From the NCBI GenBank assembly GCA_037445185.1, contig JBBIKZ010000057.1, forward strand, positions 1 to 14,925: 14,925 bases of DNA, in the 5' to 3' direction. This DNA is from JANWZL01 sp037445185. GTDB taxonomy: Bacteria; Pseudomonadota; Gammaproteobacteria; Burkholderiales; Thiobacillaceae. Each line of letters opens with the position of its first letter. Position 1 is the stretch's first letter. The notes below the pieces were generated by a model, which had not been told where the DNA came from, did not search any database, and was given only the letters and a program-made list of their open reading frames with translations. Of the stretch, positions 7,080 through 13,756 are shown piece after piece. Both the position numbers and the translations under genes were made by a program.

Positions 7080-7886
7080 TCAAGACCGCCCCAGGACGAC
7101 CTCCAGGACGAACTTCACCCCCACATAGGCCAGCAGCAGGAACACGAAACCAGCGAGGGTCCAGTAGATCGCGGTGCGGCCGCGCCAACCGTAGATGCGC
7201 CGGCCGATGAGCAGCCCCGCGAACACCAGCCAGGAGGTGACGCCGAAGACGGTCTTGTGGTTGAAGGGCAAGGGCCGCCCGAAGAGTTCCTCGGCAAAAA
7301 GGGCGCCCGAGACGAGGGTGAGGGTCAGCAGCACGAACCCGACGCCGATCAGGTTGAACAGCAGCCGTTCCAGGATGAGCAGGGGTGGCAAGGCGGTGAC
7401 CAGACGGGGCGGCACCGGTCGGTGCAGGTGTTTTTCCACCACCGCCATGAGCAGGGCATGCAAGGCCGCGATGGTGAACAGGCTGTAGGCGGTCAAGGCC
7501 ATGACCAGATGCGCGCCGAAGGCCGGCATGTCGCTGTGCGGCACGGGTGTGGCATCGCGCATGACCCCGTGCAGGCCGACCATGACCGCGGCGAAGGCCA
7601 GCACCAGCCCCACCAGCCCCCCGAGCGGATAGCGCCAGGCGGCGATGCCGTGCACCAGCACGGTCAGCGCGGCGACCGCCGAGAGCGAGACGGCGAAACC
7701 GAGGGCGATGCCGGGGCCCCTGAACACGTCCTGATACAGCAGATAGGCGTGCAGGGCGAGGGGCAGCAGGGGCAACAGCCGCGTGGCGCCGCCTTGCTTG
7801 CAACACCTGCCGTAGCCGGGCCAGAACAGGGCGGCCAGCACGAGATAGGCGATGCTGCAGGCAAGAAAAAGGGGGTCGAGCGCCAT
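7080..7886 (-). CDS. ypjD: YpjD, CcsA-like (cytochrome c assembly family) inner-membrane protein
   Basis: This 268-residue protein is almost entirely membrane, with about eight hydrophobic helices. It matches the CcsA/CcmC-like fold as seen in YpjD. Histidines that could ligate heme in the family are visible at H126 (AFGAHLVMALTAYSLF), H143 and H210 (NHKTVFGVTSW). The tryptophan-rich WWD loop of true heme-handling CcmC/CcsA proteins is not evident, so cytochrome c maturation should not be assumed. The role of YpjD is not firmly established. The ATG at 7886 is taken from the family N-terminus; its leader lacks a Shine-Dalgarno (the sequence before it is CCTCCC). It is divergent from ffh across 70 bases and is followed by its usual partner of the CorB family. 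Confidence 0.88.
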   Translation of the reverse strand: MALDPLFLACSIAYLVLAALFWPGYGRCCKQGGATRLLPLLPLALHAYLLYQDVFRGPGIALGFAVSLSAVAALTVLVHGIAAWRYPLGGLVGLVLAFAAVMVGLHGVMRDATPVPHSDMPAFGAHLVMALTAYSLFTIAALHALLMAVVEKHLHRPVPPRLVTALPPLLILERLLFNLIGVGFVLLTLTLVSGALFAEELFGRPLPFNHKTVFGVTSWLVFAGLLIGRRIYGWRGRTAIYWTLAGFVFLLLAYVGVKFVLEVVLGRS

Positions 7887-7956
7887 GGGAGGAAGCCGCG
7901 AGTTTGTTAGACTTCGATATCCGTCCAGTTTATCGCATCGTCAGCGACTCATCGCC
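7887..7956. promoter_or_regulatory. Divergent ypjD / ffh intergenic region
   Basis: These 70 bases separate two start codons facing away from each other and must hold both leaders. On the plus strand TTAGAC (7907-7912), 18 bases, TATCGC (7931-7936) is a weak match to a sigma-70 promoter for ffh. On the minus strand a CTGACG-17-GATATC pair is weaker still. The region is locally AT-richer than its surroundings. The exact promoters cannot be fixed by eye. Confidence 0.35.
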
Positions 7957-9303
7957 ATGTTCGACAACCTCACTCAGCGCTTGAGCCGCGTGGTCAAGAA
8001 CCTGCGCGGTCAGGGCCGGCTCACCGAGGACAACATCCAGGACGCCTTGCGCGAGGTGCGGGTGGCCCTGCTCGAGGCCGACGTGGCCCTGCCCGTGGTG
8101 CGAGAGCTCATCGCCCGGGTGAAGGTGAAGGCCCTGGGCCAGGAGGTGTTGGGTTCACTCACCCCCGGCCAGGCCTTCATCGGCGTGGTGCACAAGGAAC
8201 TCACCGCCCTGATGGGCGAGCAGGCCGTGCCCCTCGACTTTGCCAGCCAGCCGCCGGCCGTGATCCTGATGGCCGGCCTGCAGGGCTCCGGCAAGACTAC
8301 CACCTGTGGCAAGCTGGTGCGCATGATCCGCCGGCAGGGCAAGAAAAAGATCCTGCTCGCGAGCTGCGACGTCTACCGCCCCGCCGCCATCGAGCAGCTC
8401 AAAACGGTGGCCGCCCAGGCCGAGGCGGATTTCTTCCCCTCCACGCCGGACCAGAAACCGGTCGATATCGCCCGCGCCGCGCTGGATCATGCGCGCAGAC
8501 ACTTCCACGAGGTGCTCATCGTCGACACTGCCGGGCGACTGCACGTGGACGCCGACATGATGCAGGAGATCAAGCTGCTGCATGCCGCGCTCAAGCCGGT
8601 GGAGACCCTGTTCGTGGTCGATGCCATGCAGGGCCAGGACGCCGTCAACACCGCGCGCGCCTTCAACGAGGCGCTGCCGCTCACCGGCGTGGTGCTGACC
8701 AAGCTCGACGGCGACGCGCGCGGCGGCGCCGCCCTGTCCGTGCGACACGTCACCGGCAAGCCGATCAAGTTCGTCGGTGTGGGGGAAAAGCTCGCCGGCA
8801 TCGAGGTCTTTCACCCCGAACGCATGGCCTCGCGCATCCTCGGCATGGGCGATGTGCTCTCGCTGATCGAGGAGGCCCACCGGGCAGTCGACCGGCAGGA
8901 GGCCATGAAGGCGGTCGAAAAGCTCAAGAAGGGCAAGGGCTTCGACCTGGAGGACTTCAAGGCGCAGATTCAACAGATGAAGAAATTGGGGGGGCTCGCC
9001 AGCCTGATGGACAAGCTGCCGGGTGCCGGCCGGATCGGTGCCGGCGAGCTCGCCCAGGGCGAGCGCCAGATGCGCCGCATCGAGGGCATCATCAACGCCA
9101 TGACCCCCCAGGAGCGTCGCAACCCCGCCATCCTCAAGGCCTCGCGCAAGCGACGCATCGCCGCCGGGGCGGGGGTCACGGTGCAGGAGGTCAACCGCCT
9201 GCTCAACCAGTTCGAGCAGGCCCAGAAGATGATGAAAAGCCTCGGCAAGGGCGGACTGGCCAAGATGATGCGCGGCATGAAGGGCATGCTGCCGGGCATC
9301 TGA
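7957..9303 (+). CDS. ffh: Signal recognition particle GTPase Ffh (SRP54)
   Basis: The 448-residue protein is a complete Ffh. The N-domain (1-88) starts MFDNLTQRLSRVVKNLRGQGRLTE. The NG GTPase follows with the P-loop GLQGSGKTTT at 107-116, DTAGR at 190-194, TKLDGDARGG at 248-257 and the closing GVGEKLAGIEVFHPERMASRILGMGD. The methionine-rich M-domain (about 300-448) ends GGLAKMMRGMKGMLPGI. With 4.5S RNA it binds signal sequences emerging from the ribosome and docks with FtsY at the membrane. The open frame extends upstream to 7852, but that part overlaps ypjD and is not Ffh-like; ATG 7957 matches the family. No terminator is visible before the ABC gene 48 bases on, so read-through transcription is possible. 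The 4.5S RNA gene is not in the window. Confidence 0.98.
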   Translation: MFDNLTQRLSRVVKNLRGQGRLTEDNIQDALREVRVALLEADVALPVVRELIARVKVKALGQEVLGSLTPGQAFIGVVHKELTALMGEQAVPLDFASQPPAVILMAGLQGSGKTTTCGKLVRMIRRQGKKKILLASCDVYRPAAIEQLKTVAAQAEADFFPSTPDQKPVDIARAALDHARRHFHEVLIVDTAGRLHVDADMMQEIKLLHAALKPVETLFVVDAMQGQDAVNTARAFNEALPLTGVVLTKLDGDARGGAALSVRHVTGKPIKFVGVGEKLAGIEVFHPERMASRILGMGDVLSLIEEAHRAVDRQEAMKAVEKLKKGKGFDLEDFKAQIQQMKKLGGLASLMDKLPGAGRIGAGELAQGERQMRRIEGIINAMTPQERRNPAILKASRKRRIAAGAGVTVQEVNRLLNQFEQAQKMMKSLGKGGLAKMMRGMKGMLPGI

Positions 9304-9314
9304 CGCGCACGGGC

Positions 9315-9320
9315 AGGAGG
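9315..9320 (+). promoter_or_regulatory. Perfect Shine-Dalgarno AGGAGG serving a 9-codon mini-ORF
   Basis: AGGAGG lies five bases before the ATG at 9326 and 31 bases before the ATG of the ABC ATPase gene. At that distance it cannot serve the ATPase start directly. The ATPase start has no Shine-Dalgarno within normal range, so this site most likely loads ribosomes onto the mini-ORF. Confidence 0.6.
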
Positions 9321-9325
9321 ACGCG

Positions 9326-9355
9326 ATGGACCGCGCCCATCGCCCACGGACATGA
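9326..9355 (+). CDS. Bridging mini-ORF 1 (9 aa) coupled to the ABC ATPase start
   Basis: ATG 9326 opens MDRAHRPRT and its TGA (9353-9355) overlaps the ATPase ATG (9352) as ATGA. It has the only perfect AGGAGG in this operon, at ideal spacing. It is not an alternative start for the ATPase, since the two ATGs are 26 bases apart and out of frame. The peptide itself is probably unimportant; its likely role is to deliver terminating ribosomes to the ATPase start. A single-base sequencing error joining the frames is an alternative, but the ATPase N-terminus looks complete. Confidence 0.45.
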   Translation: MDRAHRPRT

Positions 9356-10080
9356 ACACCGCCCCCCTCCCGCCGAACGCCGCCATCTTCCGCGCGCAAC
9401 ACCTCACCAAGATCTACCGCATGGGCGAGGTCGAGGTGCCGGCCCTGCGCAGCATCGACCTCACGCTCTGCCGCGGCGAGCTGGTGGTGCTGCTGGGGCC
9501 ATCCGGCAGCGGCAAATCCACCCTCCTCAACATCCTGGGCGGGTTGGACACCCCCACCTCGGGCGACGTCTGGTACCTCGACCGCAAGCTCACCGGTGCC
9601 AACGATCGCGAGCTCACCCAGTTCCGCCGCGAGCACGTCGGCTTCGTCTTCCAGTTCTACAACCTGATCCCCAGCCTCACCGCGCGTGAGAACGTGGCGG
9701 CGGTGACCGAGATCACACGCAACCCCATGCCGCCCGAGGAGGCCCTACGGCTGGTGGGGCTCGAGCACCGGCTCGACCACTTCCCGGCGCAACTGTCCGG
9801 CGGCGAGCAGCAGCGGGTGGCCATCGCCCGCGCGATTGCCAAGCGCCCGGCCGTGCTGCTCGCCGATGAGCCCACTGGGGCGCTGGATTCGGCCACCGGC
9901 GTGGTGGTGCTGGAGGCACTGGAGCGGGTCAACCGGGAACTGGGCACGCTCACCGTGCTCATCACCCACAACGCCGGCATCGCCGAGATGGCCGACCGCG
10001 TGATCCGCCTCTTTGACGGGCGCATCGCCGAGATCCGGCGCAACGCGGCGAAGCGCGCGGCATGCGAGTTGAAGTGGTGA
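9352..10080 (+). CDS. ABC transporter ATP-binding protein, MacB/LolD type
   Basis: The 242 residues form one nucleotide-binding domain: Walker A GPSGSGKS at 49-56, Q-loop Q101, signature LSGGEQQR at 148-155, Walker B VLLADE at 168-173 with the catalytic glutamate E173, and H-loop H206. LTKIYRMGEVEVPALRSIDL near the N-terminus is typical of the LolD/MacB/YbbA group, which works with FtsX-type permeases. It should dimerise on the permease encoded next and use ATP hydrolysis to drive extraction or export from the inner membrane. It lies 48 bases after ffh. No Shine-Dalgarno precedes ATG 9352; the overlapping mini-ORF suggests coupled initiation. The substrate cannot be told from the ATPase. It is not assigned as LolD because no LolC/LolE pair is present. 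Confidence 0.93.
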   Translation: MNTAPLPPNAAIFRAQHLTKIYRMGEVEVPALRSIDLTLCRGELVVLLGPSGSGKSTLLNILGGLDTPTSGDVWYLDRKLTGANDRELTQFRREHVGFVFQFYNLIPSLTARENVAAVTEITRNPMPPEEALRLVGLEHRLDHFPAQLSGGEQQRVAIARAIAKRPAVLLADEPTGALDSATGVVVLEALERVNRELGTLTVLITHNAGIAEMADRVIRLFDGRIAEIRRNAAKRAACELKW

Positions 10081-10124
10081 GAAGGCGCGGCAGCCTCCGT
10101 CTCGCTCGCCTGGCACAGACATGA
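10077..10124 (+). CDS. Bridging mini-ORF 2 (15 aa, or 20 aa from ATG 10062)
   Basis: GTG 10077 overlaps the ATPase stop as GTGA, and the frame runs 15 codons to a TGA (10122-10124) that overlaps the permease ATG (10121) as ATGA. The same frame also has an ATG at 10062 inside the ATPase gene, giving 20 codons. The product would be strongly basic (VRRRGSLRLARLAQT). No good Shine-Dalgarno is visible, so initiation would depend on ribosomes ending the ATPase. Of the three small frames this is the easiest to explain by chance. Confidence 0.25.
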   Translation: MRRRGSLRLARLAQT

Positions 10125-12493
10125 TCTCGGCCCTCGATCTGAAGCTCCTGCGCGACCTCTGGCACCTGCGCGGCCAGGCCCTGGCCATCGCCGCGGTGAT
10201 CATGGGCGGGGTGGCCACCCTGGTGATGTCGCTCACCACCTACGATTCCCTCGTCCGCACGCGCGACCGCTTCTATGCCGATTATCGCTTCGCCCAGGTG
10301 TTCGCCCTGCTCGAACGCGCGCCGGAGTCGCTGGCCGAGCGCCTGCGCGAGATCCCCGGCGTGGACCGGCTGGAGACGCGCGTGCGCGCAGGCGTCAAAC
10401 TCGAGGTGGCGGGCTTTGCCGACCCCATCACCGGGCTCATCTTCTCCCTGCCCGACGGCGCCGAGCCCGAGTTGAACCGCCTGCACTTGAAGCGCGGCCG
10501 GCTGCCCGCGCCGTACAGCCCGGACGAGATCGTGCTCAGCGACACCTTCGCCGATGCGCATGGCCTGCAACCGGGCGACCGGCTCGCCGCGATCATCAAC
10601 GGCCGCTGGCAGCGGCTCACCGTCGTCGGCGTGGCGGTATCGCCCGAATACGTCTACCAGATCGCGCCGGGCGCCATGTTCCCGGACTTCAAGCGCTACG
10701 GCGTGCTGTGGATGAGCCGCGCGAGCCTCGCCTCGGCCTACGACATGCAGGGGGCCTTCAACAACCTGACCCTGAGCCTCGCCCCCGGCACGCCGGTGCA
10801 GCCGGTGATCGACCGGCTCGACCTCCTGCTCACCCGCTACGGCGGCACCGGGGCCTTCGGTCGCGAGGATCAGTTCTCCAACCGCTTTCTCACCGAGGAA
10901 CTCAAGCAGCTCAGGACCACCGCGCGCATCTTTCCCGCCATCTTCCTGGGGGTGGCGGCTTTCCTGCTCAACGTGGTGGTGAGCCGGCTCATCACCTTGC
11001 AGCGCGGTGAGATCGCCATCCTCAAGGCCTTCGGCTACGGCCATCTCGCCATCGGCTGGCACTTCATCAAGCTGGTGGCCCTGGTCACCCTGCTCGGCGT
11101 GGCCGCCGGCACCGCGTTGGGGGCCTGGTTCGGACAGGGGCTGGCCGCGGTGTACATGGAGACCACCTTTCGCTTCCCCTATCTGGACTACGTGCTGCGC
11201 GCCGAAGTGGTCCTGATCGCCCTCACGGTGGGCATGCTGGCAGGCCTGTGCGGCGCCCTCATGGCCGTGGCACGCGCGGTGCGCCTGCCGCCGGCAGAGG
11301 GCATGCGGCCGGAGGCGCCGGTCGCCTATCGCGCCACCTTCGTCGAGCGCATGGGGCTAAAGCACCACCTCGGCCAGCCCTCGCGCATGATCCTGCGCCA
11401 CATCGAGCGGCGGCCGGTCAAGTCGCTGCTGACCGTGCTGGGCATCGCCTGCGCCTGTGCCCTGATGATGGTGGGCAACTACCAGAAAGGGGCGATCGAT
11501 TTCATGCTCGACATCCAGTTCCGCCAAGCGGCGCGCGAGGATGTCTCCGTCACCTTCATCGAGTCCACCTCGGGCCGGGCGCTCAACGAGCTGCGGACGC
11601 TGCCCGGGGTGTATCACGTCGAGGGCTACCGCAGCGTGCCCGTCATCCTGCGCCACCAGCACTTGAGCTACCGCACCAGCCTGTACGGGATCGCGCCCGA
11701 AGGGGTGCTGCACCGCACGCTGGACAGCCGGCTCAGGCCGGTCGCGCTGCCGCCGGACGGCGTGGTCCTGACCGACCATCTGGCGCGCGCCATCCTGCAC
11801 GTCGGCGTCGGCGACACCCTGACGGTGGAAGTGCTCGAAGGCCGGCGTCCCGTGCTGCAGGTGCCCGTGCTTGGGATCACCAAGCAGTACTTGGGGGTGT
11901 CGGCCTACATGCGACAGGACGCCCTCAATGCGCTGATGCGCGAGGGCCCCGTCGTCTCCGGCGCCTATCTGGGCATCGATCAGGGCAGCGAGGCCCAGGT
12001 CTACGCGGATCTCAACGCCCGCCCGCGCGTGCTGGGCATGGTCGCCAATTCGGCCTCCATCGAGAGTTTCTACGCCACGATCGGCGAATTCGTGCTGTTC
12101 TACAACACGATCGCCACCCTGCTCGCGGCGAGCATCGGTTTCGGCGTGGTCTACAACAGCGCGCGCATCGCGCTCTCGGAGCGCAGCCGGGAGCTGGCGA
12201 GCCTGAGGGTGCTGGGCTTCACCCACGGCGAGATCGCCTACATCCTGCTCGGGGAGCTGGCCCTGCTCACCCTGCTCGCCATCCCGGTCGGCTTCCTGCT
12301 CGGCGTGGGCCTGACCGGCATCCTGGTACTGGCCTTCAAGACCGACCTCTATCGGCTGCCGCTGATCCTGGAGCCGAGCAACTATGCCCTGGGCGCCAGC
12401 GTCGTGCTCGCCTCCGCCCTGGTCTCGGGTCTGATCCTGTGGCGCCGCCTGGGTCGGCTGGAGCTGGTGGCGGTATTGAAGACGCGGGAGTAG
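10121..12493 (+). CDS. ABC transporter permease with two MacB-like periplasmic and two FtsX domains
   Basis: The 790 residues form a tandem duplication. Half 1 has a membrane helix at about 19-40, a periplasmic MacB_PCD-like domain (about 45-265) and three FtsX helices (about 270-290, 315-338, 362-386). Half 2 repeats this: helix about 434-452, periplasmic domain about 455-650, helices about 655-683, 706-738 and 753-774. The cytoplasmic coupling segments QRGEIAILKAFGYG (294-307) and SERSRELASLRVLGFTHGEI (686-705) are clear. Length and layout are like E. coli YbbP rather than MacB, so one polypeptide would supply both halves of the transmembrane dimer. MacB-superfamily members act mechanically across the inner membrane on lipids, lipoproteins or drugs. 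The start ATG 10121 lies 40 bases after the ATPase stop and has no Shine-Dalgarno. The substrate is unknown. Confidence 0.92.
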   Translation: MISALDLKLLRDLWHLRGQALAIAAVIMGGVATLVMSLTTYDSLVRTRDRFYADYRFAQVFALLERAPESLAERLREIPGVDRLETRVRAGVKLEVAGFADPITGLIFSLPDGAEPELNRLHLKRGRLPAPYSPDEIVLSDTFADAHGLQPGDRLAAIINGRWQRLTVVGVAVSPEYVYQIAPGAMFPDFKRYGVLWMSRASLASAYDMQGAFNNLTLSLAPGTPVQPVIDRLDLLLTRYGGTGAFGREDQFSNRFLTEELKQLRTTARIFPAIFLGVAAFLLNVVVSRLITLQRGEIAILKAFGYGHLAIGWHFIKLVALVTLLGVAAGTALGAWFGQGLAAVYMETTFRFPYLDYVLRAEVVLIALTVGMLAGLCGALMAVARAVRLPPAEGMRPEAPVAYRATFVERMGLKHHLGQPSRMILRHIERRPVKSLLTVLGIACACALMMVGNYQKGAIDFMLDIQFRQAAREDVSVTFIESTSGRALNELRTLPGVYHVEGYRSVPVILRHQHLSYRTSLYGIAPEGVLHRTLDSRLRPVALPPDGVVLTDHLARAILHVGVGDTLTVEVLEGRRPVLQVPVLGITKQYLGVSAYMRQDALNALMREGPVVSGAYLGIDQGSEAQVYADLNARPRVLGMVANSASIESFYATIGEFVLFYNTIATLLAASIGFGVVYNSARIALSERSRELASLRVLGFTHGEIAYILLGELALLTLLAIPVGFLLGVGLTGILVLAFKTDLYRLPLILEPSNYALGASVVLASALVSGLILWRRLGRLELVAVLKTRE

Positions 12494-12500
12494 ACGCAGG

Positions 12501-12569
12501 ATGTCTCACGCCGACATACTGGCCCACCGCTCTGACAATCGCTTGATTTCGGCCGTCCCCCTCCCATGA
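12501..12569 (+). CDS. Bridging mini-ORF 3 (22 aa) between permease and adaptor genes
   Basis: ATG 12501 lies seven bases after the permease TAG and has a GGGAG (12486-12490) ten bases upstream. Its 22-codon frame (starting MSHADILAHRSDNR) ends in a TGA (12567-12569) overlapping the adaptor ATG (12566) as ATGA. The adaptor start is preceded by a C-rich run with no Shine-Dalgarno. A coupling role is inferred; I do not recognise the peptide. Confidence 0.35.
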   Translation: MSHADILAHRSDNRLISAVPLP

Positions 12570-13756
12570 CCCGCGCCCGTCTTGCCCTGCTGCTCACCCT
12601 CCTGGCCATCGCCGGGGGACTCGTCTGGGGCTTCATGCCGCGTCCGGTGGCGGTCGAGATCGCCGAGGTGAGACGTGGCCCCCTCACGGTCACGGTCGAG
12701 GAGGAAGGCAAGACCCGCGTGCGCGACCGCTACGTCATCCACGCCCCCATGTCCGGCCACGTCCGGCGCATCGAGCTCGAGGTCGGTGACCCGGTCCGGC
12801 GTGGCCAGGTGCTCACCGTGCTGGAGCCCGGCCGCGCCGACGCCCTGGATGCGCGCAGCCGCAGCCAGGCCGAGGCGCAGGCGCGGGCGGCCGCGGCCGC
12901 CCTGGCGGCGGCGCGGGAAGACGCGCGCGCGGCCGAGGCGGAAGCGGCGCTCGCGCGCCAGGACCTGGCGCGCACCGAGGCCCTGGGTGAGGCGGGGTTC
13001 CTCTCCCGCGCCGCGCTGGACCAGGCCCGCACCCGTGTGAATCGAGCCGACGCGGCGCTGGAGGCCGCCCGCTACGCGGTGGAGGTGGCCCGCCATCAGC
13101 TGGAGACGACCCGCGCCGTCCTGGCCAGGACCGCCACCCTGCAGGCCGGCGGACCGGCCGAGCTCATGGAGGTGCGCGCGCCCGTCGCCGGGCGGGTCTT
13201 GAAGCGGGTGCGCGAGAGCGAGGGGGCGGTGGCGGCGGGCGAGCCCCTGCTCGAGATCGGCAACCCGGAGGCCCTGGAGGTGGCGGTGGAGGTGCTCTCC
13301 ACCCAGGCGGTACGCATACAGCCCAATGCACGCGTGCATCTGGAGCGCTGGGGCGGCCCACCCCTGGAGGGTCGGGTGCGCCTGGTGGAGCCGGCCGGCT
13401 TCACCAAGGTGTCCGCCTTGGGGGTGGAGGAACAGCGCGTGCGGGTCATCGTCGACATCACCGCCCCGCGCGAGGCCTGGCAGACCCTGGGTGACGCCTA
13501 CCGGGTGGACGCCCGCTTCGTCCTCTGGGAGGCGGCCGACGTCCTGCAGATACCGACGAGCAGCCTCTTCCGTCACAACGACGGCTGGGCGGTGTTCGTC
13601 GTCGAGGCGCAGCGGGCTAAGCTGCGCAGCGTGCAACCGGGCGAGCGTGCCGGCCTGGTCACCCAGGTCCTCGCAGGGCTCGAGGCCGGCGAGCGGGTCG
13701 TCGCCCACCCCGACGACCGCATCCGCGACGGTGTGCGGGTGCGTCCGCGCGCATGA
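12566..13756 (+). CDS. HlyD/MacA-type periplasmic adaptor (membrane fusion protein)
   Basis: The 396 residues give one N-terminal membrane anchor (about 5-23), a first lipoyl half and barrel start (about 40-90), an alanine-rich helical hairpin (about 92-198), a second lipoyl half (EVRAPVAGRVLKRV, about 202-235) and beta-barrel and membrane-proximal domains to the end. The hairpin turn at 136-154 has R136, L140, S147 and D152 at the spacing of the TolC-docking tip of AcrA-type adaptors. It should bridge the permease to an outer-membrane channel of the TolC family, which is not encoded in the window. ATG 12566 is supported by the anchor directly after it. The stop overlaps the rssA start by four bases (ATGA). 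The hairpin is close to one standard length. Confidence 0.92.
   Translation: MTRARLALLLTLLAIAGGLVWGFMPRPVAVEIAEVRRGPLTVTVEEEGKTRVRDRYVIHAPMSGHVRRIELEVGDPVRRGQVLTVLEPGRADALDARSRSQAEAQARAAAAALAAAREDARAAEAEAALARQDLARTEALGEAGFLSRAALDQARTRVNRADAALEAARYAVEVARHQLETTRAVLARTATLQAGGPAELMEVRAPVAGRVLKRVRESEGAVAAGEPLLEIGNPEALEVAVEVLSTQAVRIQPNARVHLERWGGPPLEGRVRLVEPAGFTKVSALGVEEQRVRVIVDITAPREAWQTLGDAYRVDARFVLWEAADVLQIPTSSLFRHNDGWAVFVVEAQRAKLRSVQPGERAGLVTQVLAGLEAGERVVAHPDDRIRDGVRVRPRA

Noticed and set aside
7852..7956. Upstream extension of ffh by 35 codons
   Set aside because: It would overlap the start of ypjD and add residues not found in Ffh; ATG 7957 matches the family N-terminus.
8155..9636. 493-codon open frame on the minus strand antisense to ffh and the ABC ATPase
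   Set aside because: It crosses two conserved genes and has shadow-frame composition (Leu/His/Gly/Gln/Asp); ffh on the other strand is certain.
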